Source of the DNA: Bailinhaonella thermotolerans
GTDB taxonomy: Bacteria; Actinomycetota; Actinomycetes; Streptosporangiales; Streptosporangiaceae
Reading direction: 5' to 3'
DNA length: 64,000 bases
Assembly: GCF_003594875.1 (NCBI RefSeq)
Contig: NZ_QZEY01000022.1
Location: 62,001 to 126,000, forward strand
The notes beneath the pieces are model-generated. The model was not told where the DNA came from. It was given only the letters and a program-made list of their open reading frames with translations, and searched no databases. The stretch's first letter is position 1, and each line of letters opens with the position of its first letter. The position numbers were made by a program, and so were the translations under genes. Positions 18,181 to 26,566 of the stretch are shown piece after piece.

Positions 18181-18340
18181 CGCGCGACGGCACGGCAGGA
18201 CGCGACGGCACGGCAGGACGCGACGGCAGGGCAAGCACGGCGGCACGACAGGCACGGCGGCACGACAGGACGCGACGGTACGGCAGGACGCGGCGGCGGT
18301 ATGGCAGGACGCGGCGGCGGTATGGCAGGACGCGGCGGCG
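18181..18340 (+). repeat. Tandem repeat array, 18-21 bp units
   Basis: Imperfect head-to-tail copies of GCAGGACGCGACGGCACG, changing to a 21-base form with GGCGGCGGTATG in the right part. The array fills most of the 348-base space between the TetR gene and the DUF5987-like gene; nothing else is visible there. Frames through it give only low-complexity Arg/Ala/Pro sequence. Confidence 0.7.
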
Positions 18341-18464
18341 CGGAAGGAGCGGCGAACAGGAGCGGGCGGAACAAGGCACGCGGCAAGGCAGCGGAGGCGG
18401 GGGCGACGCGGCGCCGAACAGCGGGCCGGAGGTGTGGATGAGACGGGGACGCGCGCGGCCCGCC

Positions 18465-19088
18465 TCAGGCGCTCAGTTCGTCGGGGATGTCGGAGGTGGC
18501 GGGACGGTGGGTGCCCTGGGCGGGGCGGGCCAGGGCCCGGCGGGCGGCGAAGTCGCGGTAACGCCAGAGCCCCGGGCGCTGGTTGGCGAGGTCCACGGCG
18601 AGGCAGGCGAGCACGCCGAGGCCGATCCAGACGAGGCGGTCCTCGTTGTCGGAGGCGCACAGCCGTTCCAGGAGCGCGGCCCGGTGCCGGAACGGCAGGC
18701 CGACCAGCGGCGGGAGCAGCGGGTTGAGCACGATCGCGCGGGCCGCGGCGTAGGAGATCGCGTGCCCGTTGAGCACGATCGCCAGCCCCGGCAGCATCGG
18801 CTCCAGCCCGAAGTCCGGATGCCGCAGCAGGCGTACGGCGCCGGCGTGCACCGCTCCGGGTCCGCGCGCCGCCCCCGCCACCGCCCGGTCGTCGCGGAAC
18901 CGCTTCTCCCCCGGAACCATCGTGTCCGCGTAGGCCTCCAGCGTCGCCACCGTCCGCCCCCCGAGCGCCGCCGCCGCGTCCCCGTCGGGCACCCGCCCCA
19001 GGTCGACGTAAGGTGCGGTCACCACGGCCCCACTGATCGCCTGCAGCAGCTCCCCACGGTCGAACAGCTCATCATTGCTCACAGACAC
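18465..19088 (-). CDS. DUF5987-like conserved actinobacterial protein
   Basis: A 207-residue protein with no catalytic motif that I recognise. A diagnostic-looking segment is VATLEAYADTMVPGEKRFRD (about residues 47-66), seen in proteins I recall as DUF5987. Two hydrophobic stretches follow (LPGLAIVLNGHAISYAAARA and VWIGLGVLACLAVDLA), which might associate with the membrane. The frame is open to 19235, but GGGGAGG lies 8 bases before GTG 19088, so I used that start. The family assignment is from memory of the motif; the role is unknown. Confidence 0.7.
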   Translation of the reverse strand: MSVSNDELFDRGELLQAISGAVVTAPYVDLGRVPDGDAAAALGGRTVATLEAYADTMVPGEKRFRDDRAVAGAARGPGAVHAGAVRLLRHPDFGLEPMLPGLAIVLNGHAISYAAARAIVLNPLLPPLVGLPFRHRAALLERLCASDNEDRLVWIGLGVLACLAVDLANQRPGLWRYRDFAARRALARPAQGTHRPATSDIPDELSA

Positions 19089-19226
19089 AACAACAACCTC
19101 CCCAACGGCCCCCGCCCCTACCCACCCCGCACCCCCAAGAAACCCCCAAACCCTCCCACCACCCCCAATCTCACCCCCTACGGCCGCCGCCACCCCCGAC
19201 ACCAGATCCCCCGAGCCCCGGCCGTC

Positions 19227-19301
19227 ATCTTGCAATCCCGCCCCACGCCGACTTCACCCAAGACCTCGGGCGGGGCCCGGATCGGAGCGGGATTGCAAGA
19301 T
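19227..19301. repeat. Long inverted repeat, perfect 15 bp arms
   Basis: ATCTTGCAATCCCGC at 19227-19241 is exactly complementary to GCGGGATTGCAAGAT at 19287-19301; with one mismatch the arms extend to about 20 bases. The 45-base centre is G+C-rich. The structure could be a large hairpin after the DUF5987-like gene's promoter region or a small MITE-like element. It is followed 124 bases later by copy 2 of the dispersed repeat. Confidence 0.75.
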
Positions 19302-19424
19302 CACGGTCAGGGGGCGCCCTCCTCGCAGGCAGCGTCCTGGCCGGACGCGGAAGCGGGATCAGTTGGGGGCCCGTGAGACGGCGCGTGGGGGACGGTCCCG
19401 AGGTGTTCTGGTCGGCGTTGGCGC

Positions 19425-19535
19425 CAGGGAGCCCGGCGAGCCGGGGCTGCTTCATTCCGAGGCGGACTGCCCGAAGGGGATCACGCGGACACCAGTGATT
19501 CGGCCGTCCAGCCCGGCGCCAGCCGTACGACAGGG
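19425..19535 (+). repeat. Dispersed ~110 bp repeat, copy 2
   Basis: Aligns with copy 1 (14581-14694) over its full length, with blocks CCGGGGCTGC, GAGGCGGACTGCCCGAAGGG and CACCAGTGATTCGG nearly unchanged, and with copy 3 in reverse. Its CCGTACG end is followed at once by a tandem array (19536-19655). No reading frame is conserved between copies, so it is not coding. Confidence 0.75.
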
Positions 19536-19655
19536 AGACTCCCCGCGAAGGGGCGTCCCCGTGAAGGGGACGCCCACGGCGAAGGGGACGCCCACGGCGA
19601 AGGGGAGACGCCCACGGCGAAGGGGAGACGCCCACGGCAAGGGGGCCATGCCAAG
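19536..19655 (+). repeat. Tandem array adjoining repeat copy 2 (18-20 bp units)
   Basis: About six copies of GAAGGGGACGCCCACGGC, later lengthened to GAAGGGGAGACGCCCACGGC. The change of unit length from 18 to 20 breaks any reading frame, which argues against a repeat protein. The region from here to the EboE-like stop at 19769 contains nothing else that I can recognise. Confidence 0.7.
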
Positions 19656-19768
19656 GGGGGCGCTCGCGCGAAAGTGAGTTCACGCCAAGGGGTTCACGGC
19701 CGCCGGACGTTCGGGGTGCTCTGGGGCCTGTGCTCCCGGGGGGCGGGGCGGAGACGCGGGTGTGCGGC

Positions 19769-20848
19769 TTACGCGGCTTGGGCTAGGCCGAGGGTCGTGA
19801 GGTGGGATCGGGTCCAGGTGAGTTCGGCGGCCAGGGCGGTCACCAGGCCGGCGGGGGTCTTGGGGCGCTGGCGGGCGGGGAGGACGCTCCAGTCGGTGGT
19901 CTGGACTTCCACGTGAGGGGTGGCGGCTGTGTCGCCCGCGAAGACGGCCTTGAGGGTGTCCTCCAGGACCGGGCGCGTGGTGGTGAAGGGGGCGACCGGC
20001 TCGGCGTGGACGGGGATGTGGGTGTGGGCGCGCCAGCGGGGACCGTCCGGGGAGTCGCCGGTGCGGCCGGGGAGTTCCTCGATCGCGGCCAGGGTGGCCG
20101 GGTCCGAGGGCTCGTCCGCCTGGAGCGCGCAGGACGCCTGGAGCTTGACCAGCGGCAGGCCGGAGGCGGTGAGACGGCGCAGCGCGGCGGCGGGCTCCTC
20201 GAAGCCGACCGCGAGGTGACAGGCGTCGAGGCAGACGCCGACGTGGGAGGGGTCGAACTCGCTGAGGTACCCCAGCGCCTGCTGGGTGGTCTCGATCACG
20301 CAGTCGGGGCGGGGCTCGAACCCGACCCTGATCGTGCGGCCGGTGACCGACGCAAGCGAACGCAGCTCGCGGCCGAGGCGGTCCAGCCGGCGGGAGGCGA
20401 TCTCGCGCAGCGCCGGGGGCCAGTCGCGGCGCCAGCCGAGCGGCAGGGTGGAGATGCTGCCGCTCTCGACGTCGTCGGGCAGCAGGTAGGCGAGGATCTT
20501 GGCCAGGTCCAGGGTGTACCGGTACCGCTCGGGCTTGGCCCAGTCCAGGTCGTACGGCCCCTCCGAGGCACTGCGCAGCCGCGAGGCGTCCACGCTGACG
20601 ACCTCGAGCCCGCGCTCGGCCAGCGCGCGGCGCAGCCGTACCAGCTCGATGCGGTCGGTCACGAGCTGGTCGGCGACCGCCGGCGCGAGGTAGAGGCCGA
20701 TGCCCAGCCGCGCCACGCCCAGCTTCCGGCGCACCGGTACGGCGTAGCGCGTCAGGTGCGCGATCAGGTTCTCCAGGTCCTCCGCCCGGTGGACGGTCGC
20801 GCTGTAGGAGAGATGGACCAGAGTCCCGTCGTTGTGGTGCAAGCGCAT
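19769..20848 (-). CDS. eboE: EboE-like metabolite traffic protein (TIM barrel)
   Basis: A 359-residue protein with the EboE-type N-terminus: MRLHHNDGTLVHLSYSATVH, then RKLGVARLGIGLYLAP. The barrel continues with LEVVSVDASRL, RIRVGFEPRPDCVIETT, VGVCLDACHLAVGFEEP and LVKLQASCAL, typical of sugar-isomerase-like folds. In eboABCEF clusters the proteins handle transport or maturation of a secondary metabolite to the envelope; EboE's reaction is unknown. No other ebo gene is next to it, so it is an orphan here. ATG 20848 has GAGAGG upstream; the longer open frame lacks family similarity. Confidence 0.82.
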   Translation of the reverse strand: MRLHHNDGTLVHLSYSATVHRAEDLENLIAHLTRYAVPVRRKLGVARLGIGLYLAPAVADQLVTDRIELVRLRRALAERGLEVVSVDASRLRSASEGPYDLDWAKPERYRYTLDLAKILAYLLPDDVESGSISTLPLGWRRDWPPALREIASRRLDRLGRELRSLASVTGRTIRVGFEPRPDCVIETTQQALGYLSEFDPSHVGVCLDACHLAVGFEEPAAALRRLTASGLPLVKLQASCALQADEPSDPATLAAIEELPGRTGDSPDGPRWRAHTHIPVHAEPVAPFTTTRPVLEDTLKAVFAGDTAATPHVEVQTTDWSVLPARQRPKTPAGLVTALAAELTWTRSHLTTLGLAQAA

Positions 20849-21026
20849 GCTCGACCTCTCTGTCGTACGTGCGTCGTGCCCGCCTGACCCCACCGTGCCC
20901 AGGGGGCCCGCAGGACAGCATGCCGGGACGACCCCGCCGCGGGCGTCCGCCAGGAAGGTGATTCGCGAGTACTCCGCGTGCCGTACGCCGGCGGTCGCCG
21001 TACGCCCCCGGCGGACCCCCGTCACC

Positions 21027-21043
21027 CTAGGCGGCCCGCCTAG
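21027..21043. promoter_or_regulatory. 17 bp perfect palindrome upstream of eboE
   Basis: CTAGGCGG-C-CCGCCTAG is a perfect 8+1+8 inverted repeat about 180 bases upstream of the EboE-like start. It may be a dimeric repressor site or a small hairpin. Just beyond, TGACACCSTGTGAYCAAA occurs twice in direct orientation (21126-21143 and 21152-21169), a 26-base period in an A+T-richer patch. Confidence 0.45.
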
Positions 21044-21220
21044 TGGTCCACTTGCGATCCTCTAGCCACGCAGGCACCCCGGCAAGCACCGGGCCCGGCG
21101 CGCCGCCGCCCCTTCCACGCCTTGCTGACACCCTGTGATCAAAGCTTTTGATGACACCGTGTGACCAAAACTGCATGATCACGGCGAAGGGAGCGCCTCC
21201 GTGGAGAGCACCCCTTAGGG

Positions 21221-21430
21221 AACGACCGCCTGGAGAGCCGCCCCCTGGAAAGCCACCCCGCGCGGAGAGCCACCCCCTGTATAGCCGCCCCCTGGAGAGC
21301 CGCCCCTTGGAAAGCCGTCCCTTGGAAAGCCGTCCCTTGGAAAGCCGTCCCTTGGAAAGCCGTCCCTTGGAAAGCCGTCCCCTGGAGAGCCGTCCCTTGG
21401 AGAGCCGTCCTCTGGGAGCCGTCCTTTGGA
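21221..21430 (+). repeat. 15 bp tandem array adjoining repeat copy 3
   Basis: A dozen or more head-to-tail units; the core from about 21305 to 21425 is TTGGAAAGCCGTCCC with TTGGAGAGCC variants, and the left part is more diverged. Because the unit is 15 bases, all frames read as pentapeptides (SRPLE on the plus strand, TAFQG on the minus), but there is no ribosome-binding site or codon preference. It lies on the same side of copy 3 as the other array does of copy 2. Confidence 0.75.
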
Positions 21431-21446
21431 GGACGCCCTGACGTCC

Positions 21447-21563
21447 CTTTCGTACGGCTGGCGCCCGGTTCGGGTCCGGAGCCTGTGGTGTCCGCGTGGA
21501 CCCCTGACGGGCAGTCCGCCTCGGGGCGGAGCGGCCCCGGCCCGCCTGGCTCCCCGTTCCCCG
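21447..21563 (-). repeat. Dispersed ~110 bp repeat, copy 3 (inverted)
   Basis: The reverse complement reads CGGGGAACGGGGAGCCAGGC, then GAGGCGGACTGCCCG, GCGGACACC and ends GCGCCAGCCGTACGAAAGGG, matching copies 1 and 2 in order. The first 40 bases are almost identical to copy 1, and the last 20 almost identical to copy 2. Confidence 0.75.
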
Positions 21564-21613
21564 AACGCGGAGGCGCCGCCAACGTTTCCCCCGGGCTCGG
21601 CGGGCCCCGGAAC

Positions 21614-21712
21614 TTCCCGAGCACGCCGACCCCGCGACCGGTTCCCGGGCGCGCCGACCCCCGCGACCGGTTCCCGAGCACGCCGACCCCGCGACCGGTT
21701 CCCGGGCGCGTG
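21614..21712 (+). repeat. 28 bp direct repeats upstream of copy 3
   Basis: TTCCCGAGCACGCCGACCCC followed by GCGACCGG is repeated three to four times, alternating between CGAGCACG and CGGGCGCG variants. It lies between repeat copy 3 and the clpC terminator. No function is apparent. Confidence 0.65.
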
Positions 21713-21763
21713 GCCGGCCCCGGGGACGGCGCCCCTCCGGTGCGGATGGTTCCGGGGACGCGA

Positions 21764-21795
21764 AGAGGCGGCACCCCTGGTGGGATGCCGCCTCT
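21764..21795 (-). terminator. clpC terminator hairpin
   Basis: AGAGGCGGCA at 21764-21773 pairs with TGCCGCCTCT at 21786-21795 across a 12-base loop, 64 bases past the clpC stop on the minus strand. No U-tract follows. Confidence 0.65.
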
Positions 21796-21858
21796 GTCGC
21801 TGTGGTCGGGACCGTCACGCGATCTCGGGGATCGCGGTCCGGCCCACCGGCCGGGACG

Positions 21859-24366
21859 TCAGTCCTGGCGGTTGGCCGTGCCCTCGACGGGCGGGGCGTC
21901 CGGGACCGTGGCGAACTTCTCCTCCCCGCGGAAGGTGAACTTCGCGGTCTCGCCCGAACCCTCGACGCCGACGATCACGATCTGACCCGGGCGCAGCTCG
22001 CCGTACAGGATCTTCTCGGACAGGATGTCCTCGATCTCCCGCTGGATGGTCCGGCGGAGCGGACGCGCGCCGAGGACCGGGTCGTAACCGCGCTCGGCGA
22101 GCAACTGCTTGGCCTCGGGACGGAGCTCGATGCCCATGTCCCGGTCCTTGAGGCGCTCGTCGACCTTGGCGATCATCAGGTCCACGATCTCGACGATCTG
22201 CTGCTGGGTGAGCTGGTGGAACACCACGGTGTCGTCGACACGGTTCAGGAACTCGGGGCGGAAGTGCTGCTTCAGCTCCTCGTTGACCTTGACCTTCATG
22301 CGGTCGTAGTCGCCCTGCGTGTCGTCGGCCCGGGCGAAGCCCACCGACAGGCCCTTGCTGATGTCGCGCGTGCCCAGGTTGGTGGTCATGATGATGACGG
22401 TGTTCTTGAAGTCCACGACCCGGCCCTGCGCGTCGGTCAGGCGACCGTCCTCCAGGATCTGGAGCAGGGAGTTGAAGATGTCGGGGTGGGCCTTCTCGAT
22501 CTCGTCGAACAGGACCACGGAGAACGGCTTGCGCCGCACCTTCTCGGTGAGCTGGCCGCCCTCCTCGTACCCGACGTAGCCGGGCGGGGAGCCGAACAGC
22601 CGCGAGACGGTGTGCTTCTCCATGAACTCGGACATGTCCAGCTGGATCAGCGCGTCCTCGTCGCCGAAGAGGAACTCCGCGAGCGCCTTGGACAGCTCGG
22701 TCTTACCGACGCCCGAGGGGCCGGCGAAGATGAACGAGCCACCGGGGCGGCGCGGGTCCTTCAGACCGGCGCGGGTGCGGCGGATCGAGCGGGACAAGCC
22801 CTTGATCGCGTCATCCTGGCCGATGACGCGCTTGTGGAGCTCGTCCTCCATGCGGAGCAGCCGCTGGGACTCCTCCTCGGTGAGCTTGAAGACCGGGATG
22901 CCGGTGGCCGTGGCGAGGACCTCGGCGATGAGCTCCTCGGTGACCTCGGCGACGACGTCCATGTCGCCGGCCTTCCACTCCTTCTCCCGCTGCGCCTTCT
23001 TGGCGAGAAGCTGCTTCTCGTTGTCGCGCAGCGCGGCGGCCTTCTCGAAGTCCTGCGCGTCGATCGCGGACTCCTTCTCCCGCCGGACGTTGGCGATGCG
23101 CTCGTCGTACTCGCGCAGGTCCGGCGGCGCGGTCATGCGGCGGATGCGCATGCGCGAGCCGGCCTCGTCGATGAGGTCGATCGCCTTGTCGGGCAGGAAC
23201 CGGTCGCTGATGTAGCGGTCGGCGAGCTGCGCCGCGGCCACGAGGGCGCCGTCGGTGATGGACACGCGGTGGTGCGCCTCGTAGCGGTCGCGCAGACCCT
23301 TGAGGATCTCGATCGTGTGCGACAGCGACGGCTCGGCCACCTGGATCGGCTGGAAGCGGCGCTCCAGCGCGGCGTCCTTCTCCAGGTGCTTGCGGTACTC
23401 GTCGAGGGTCGTGGCGCCGATCGTCTGGAGCTCGCCACGCGCCAGCATGGGCTTCAGGATCGAGGCGGCGTCGATCGCGCCCTCGGCGGCGCCCGCGCCG
23501 ACCAGCGTGTGCAGCTCGTCGATGAACAGGATGATGTCGCCGCGCGTGCGGATCTCCTTGAGCACCTTCTTCAGGCGCTCCTCGAAGTCACCGCGGTAGC
23601 GGGAACCGGCGACCAGCGCGCCCAGGTCGAGCGTGTAGAGCTGCTTGTCCTTGAGCGTCTCGGGGACCTCGCCCTTGACGATCTTCTGGGCCAGGCCCTC
23701 GACGACGGCGGTCTTGCCGACGCCGGGCTCGCCCACGAGGACGGGGTTGTTCTTGGTGCGGCGGGACAGCACCTGCATGACCCGCTCGATCTCCTTGTCG
23801 CGCCCGATGACCGGGTCGAGCTTGCCCTCACGAGCGGCCTGCGTGAGGTTGCGCCCGAACTGGTCGAGCACGAGGGAGGTGGAGGGAGCGGCCTCCTGCG
23901 CGCCCCCGGCGGCCTGGGGCTCCTTGCCCTGGTAGCCGTGGAGCAACTGGATGACCTGCTGGCGCACGCGGTTGAGGTCCGCGCCCAGCTTCACGAGCAC
24001 CTGCGCCGCGACGCCCTCGCCCTCACGGATCAGCCCCAGCAGGATGTGCTCGGTGCCGATGTAGTTGTGGCCGAGTTGCAGCGCCTCCCGCAGGGAAAGC
24101 TCAAGCACCTTCTTGGCCCGCGGGGTGAAGGGGATGTGACCCGACGGCGCCGACTGGCCCTGGCCGATGATCTCCTCGACCTGCTGCCGGACACCTTCAA
24201 GGCTGATGCCGAGACTCTCCAGAGCCTTGGCGGCCACGCCCTCGCCCTCGTGGATGAGACCAAGGAGGATGTGCTCTGTCCCAATGTAATTGTGGTTGAG
24301 CATCCGGGCCTCTTCCTGGGCCAGGACGACAACCCGCCGCGCACGGTCGGTGAATCTCTCGAACAT
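21859..24366 (-). CDS. clpC: ATP-dependent Clp protease ATP-binding subunit ClpC
   Basis: An 835-residue AAA+ unfoldase that feeds substrates to ClpP. The N domain has the two Clp repeats (first [20 protein letters not shown]). AAA-1 has Walker A GEPGVGKT and IDELHTLVG. The UVR-containing M domain (about 425-470) distinguishes ClpC from ClpA. AAA-2 has [14 protein letters not shown], and [20 protein letters not shown] follows. ATG 24366 has GAGGAG at 8 bases. A ClgR-type site lies about 190 bases upstream, fitting the known ClgR control of clpC in actinobacteria. ClpC1 is the target of several natural antibiotics. Confidence 0.98.
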   Translation of the reverse strand: MFERFTDRARRVVVLAQEEARMLNHNYIGTEHILLGLIHEGEGVAAKALESLGISLEGVRQQVEEIIGQGQSAPSGHIPFTPRAKKVLELSLREALQLGHNYIGTEHILLGLIREGEGVAAQVLVKLGADLNRVRQQVIQLLHGYQGKEPQAAGGAQEAAPSTSLVLDQFGRNLTQAAREGKLDPVIGRDKEIERVMQVLSRRTKNNPVLVGEPGVGKTAVVEGLAQKIVKGEVPETLKDKQLYTLDLGALVAGSRYRGDFEERLKKVLKEIRTRGDIILFIDELHTLVGAGAAEGAIDAASILKPMLARGELQTIGATTLDEYRKHLEKDAALERRFQPIQVAEPSLSHTIEILKGLRDRYEAHHRVSITDGALVAAAQLADRYISDRFLPDKAIDLIDEAGSRMRIRRMTAPPDLREYDERIANVRREKESAIDAQDFEKAAALRDNEKQLLAKKAQREKEWKAGDMDVVAEVTEELIAEVLATATGIPVFKLTEEESQRLLRMEDELHKRVIGQDDAIKGLSRSIRRTRAGLKDPRRPGGSFIFAGPSGVGKTELSKALAEFLFGDEDALIQLDMSEFMEKHTVSRLFGSPPGYVGYEEGGQLTEKVRRKPFSVVLFDEIEKAHPDIFNSLLQILEDGRLTDAQGRVVDFKNTVIIMTTNLGTRDISKGLSVGFARADDTQGDYDRMKVKVNEELKQHFRPEFLNRVDDTVVFHQLTQQQIVEIVDLMIAKVDERLKDRDMGIELRPEAKQLLAERGYDPVLGARPLRRTIQREIEDILSEKILYGELRPGQIVIVGVEGSGETAKFTFRGEEKFATVPDAPPVEGTANRQD

Positions 24367-24551
24367 CTTGTCGCTCCTCACAGAGCGGTCGGGCGAGGAC
24401 CGGAAGGTCCGGCCTCGTCGTTCCGCATGCTAGCCCCGACCCGCGGGAAAGAGCCTCCAACGCCGACATACCTCATGGTTGAAGACGTTCCCCACCCGCA
24501 GGGCGTTCACCCTCCATCCAACTACCGGCAGGCCCCAAGATGTTCCAGGTA

Positions 24552-24565
24552 CGCCGCAAGCGAAC
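24552..24565 (-). promoter_or_regulatory. ClgR-type operator upstream of clpC
   Basis: On the coding strand of clpC the sequence is GTTCGC-TTGCG-GCG, an exact match to the GTTCGC-N5-GCG consensus described for ClgR, the activator of clp and lon genes in Streptomyces and Corynebacterium. It lies 186 bases before the clpC ATG. The 456-base region 24367-24822 has no gene; besides this site and the lsr2 terminator I see nothing firm in it. Confidence 0.65.
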
Positions 24566-24751
24566 GCTTCGCCCGGGTCGATCGTCCCAGAGACAACACC
24601 AGCCCCTGGGGTAAAGGGGTACGATCCGCGCGCGCCGCCGGCGTGCGTCCCGGGTTTCGGGCGCCTGCCGTGCGGGCCGGCGCCGCGCGCTGCCGTACGG
24701 AGTCCGCCCCGGGGACGTATCGGCCCCGCGCGGCTCCTGCGCGACTCCTAT

Positions 24752-24789
24752 GCGAAAGGGACGGCGCGCTGCACGTCCGTCCCTTTCGC
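24752..24789 (-). terminator. lsr2 terminator hairpin
   Basis: GCGAAAGGGACGG at 24752-24764 is perfectly complementary to CCGTCCCTTTCGC at 24777-24789, loop 12 bases, located 34 bases past the lsr2 stop. This is a strong stem and is probably the end of the lsr2 transcript. Confidence 0.75.
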
Positions 24790-24822
24790 CCGGCCCGCTT
24801 CCATCCGGGAATACGGGGGAAA

Positions 24823-25164
24823 TCAGTGGGCGAGCTCGTACTGCTCCACGATCTGCGCAGAAATGCGCCCGCGCTCGCTGACCTGCATGCCCTGCTCGCG
24901 GGCCCAAGCGCGGATCTTGGCGCTGTGCTCACGGCCACTCCCGGCGCGGCTGCCGCGGGCGCCGCGGACGGCGCGACGAGCGCCCGCGGACCTGCGGCCT
25001 TGATCGACGAACGGCTGGAGGCGCTCGCGGAGTTCGATGCCGTGCTTCTCGCAGACGTCAACCTCGTAACCGGTGCCGTCGAGAGCGAACTGAATCGTCT
25101 CCACGCCCTTGACGTCGTCGTCGTGAAGGTCGCAGAAGAGTAGCTGCACCACCTTCTTGGCCAT
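24823..25164 (-). CDS. lsr2: Lsr2 nucleoid-associated protein
   Basis: A 113-residue H-NS-like protein that silences A+T-rich and horizontally acquired DNA. The N-terminal oligomerisation domain reads MAKKVVQLLFCDLHDDDVKG and YEVDVCEKHGIELRERLQPF. A basic Ala/Gly/Arg linker leads to the DNA-binding domain, IRAWAREQGMQVSERGRISA, with the RGR hook that enters the minor groove. ATG 25164 starts the MAKKV motif that is invariant in the family, so the longer open frame is not used. Confidence 0.97.
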   Translation of the reverse strand: MAKKVVQLLFCDLHDDDVKGVETIQFALDGTGYEVDVCEKHGIELRERLQPFVDQGRRSAGARRAVRGARGSRAGSGREHSAKIRAWAREQGMQVSERGRISAQIVEQYELAH

Positions 25165-25281
25165 GTAACTCAAACCTTTCGCCAGAGCTATGCTCGTTTG
25201 ATAGCCAAAGATATACCGGTGGTGCACGTTTGACAATTCGCGCCGGAGAGTCTTTGAACCGGCGGAGTTACGGCACGGGAA

Positions 25282-25446
25282 TCAGGAGGAGCTTTGATCT
25301 CCGCCGGAAGCGGGCCGGTTAGCGGGGGCTTTGCCACCCCGATCACGGCCCTTACCGAAAGCCTCGGAGCGCACGAGCTTGACCACGCCGTAGCCGAAGG
25401 CGGCCGCCACGACCAGCGGCGGAATGAGCGCCGACAAAACGTCCAT
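25282..25446 (-). CDS. Small membrane protein upstream of lsr2 (54 aa)
   Basis: A 54-residue ORF, MDVLSALIPPLVVAAAFGYG followed by VVKLVRSEAFGKGRDRGG and a hydrophilic tail ending in DQSSS. One membrane helix (about 5-24) with a basic C-terminal side suggests an N-out or tail-exposed single-pass protein. GGAGGGAGG lies about 12 bases before the ATG, and third codon positions in the helix are mostly G or C. Same strand as lsr2, 117 bases away. Function unknown; it could be missed because of its length. Confidence 0.6.
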   Translation of the reverse strand: MDVLSALIPPLVVAAAFGYGVVKLVRSEAFGKGRDRGGKAPANRPASGGDQSSS

Positions 25447-26566
25447 CGAAAATCACCGCCTCCCTCCGGCCCCATGGGGCGTTTCCCCTGGGTCTATGTC
25501 AATTGTTACATACGCAGCACGGCCCGTCACACCGGGCAGGGCTCCGCGGACCCCGGTACCGACCCTAGCGGGTGAGGGCGGCTCGTGCGCGCACTATCAG
25601 GATCTTCGCGACATTTGCCCACCCGCAGGCATTAATGATCAACGTCAGCGGTTCTTACCGGAGCTTGTAGGCCAAAGCCGCCACGAGCCCCCATATGGGG
25701 ACCGGTAGACAGCCCTACCCGATGGATTTGGGGCGCGTGATACCGACGGTAACCTCTGTGCTATACCACAGTCGCCAAGCCCTACTCTAAGGCCCCCCGG
25801 GCTTCTGCGCGCACCCGATATTCCCCGTCCGGCGAGCGGGGATCGGCCCCCGTCTCCGGCCGCGCCGCGTTCCCTTCCCGGACCGCCCGACTTCCCGGCC
25901 GGGGGCGGGTTCCCCGGCCGCTCTCATTTCCAGTCTGTACGGCTTGCGCCCGAAAGCTGTGCGGTCCGTAGGGTGGAATTCCCGCTTGCGCGGCCTCGCC
26001 GGAGGCCGTAGGCGGGCCCGGCGCCGGCTGAACGGCCCCCGGCGCTCTCGGAAAGCCCGGCCCCCTCCCGGAAAGCCGGAGGCCCGCGGAAAGCGCGGAA
26101 TACCCACACCCTAACGCCCCGGCGGAACGCGCCCCCGGGGGCGCCCTCTCCCGAGGATGAACCCGAAGCGGGCCCGCACGCGACTCCGTCTCGGATCCCG
26201 AGACGGCCCTGTAAGCGTCCCTGAGCGACTGTGAGCGGCTGTGAGCGGCCGGAGGCGGCTGTGAGCGCCTGTGAGTGGCCCGAAGACCCGAGACGAAGGG
26301 CCGGAGGCGCGAGGCGCGAGGCGCGAGGCGCGAGGCGAAGTCGCGAGGCGCGAGGCGAAGTCGCGAGGCGCGAGGCGCGAGGCGCGAGGCGAAGTCGCGA
26401 GGCGCGAGGCGCGAGGCGCGAGGCGAAGTCGCGAGGCGAAGTCGCGAGGCGAGAGGCCGAAGTCGCGAGGTGCCCGGGAAAAGGCGAGAGGCGCCCCGGA
26501 AAAGGCGAGAGGCCGCACGGCGACGCCGCGCGGCCCCTGAACGGCCCCTGAGGGCCGGTGGACGGA
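25447..26566 (+). other. 1.1 kb gene-free region with a 7-20 bp tandem array
   Basis: No gene can be supported here. The first 350 bases are comparatively A+T-rich, with a palindrome CCCCATATGGGG near 25689 and TTGACA on the minus strand near 25500 that could serve the small membrane gene. From 26221 CTGTGAGCGGC-like copies occur, and from about 26304 to 26475 a dense array of GCGAGGC units, with GAAGTCGCGAGGC inserted at intervals. Frames through the array give Arg/Glu/Ala low complexity. The RDD gene stop follows. Confidence 0.6.

Noticed and set aside
21221-21430. 15 bp array as a pentapeptide-repeat gene (TAFQG units on the minus strand)
   Set aside because: The pattern mimics pentapeptide repeats, but every 15-base array does so in all frames. 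There is no SD, the flanking frame is low complexity, and the array lies beside a non-coding dispersed repeat.
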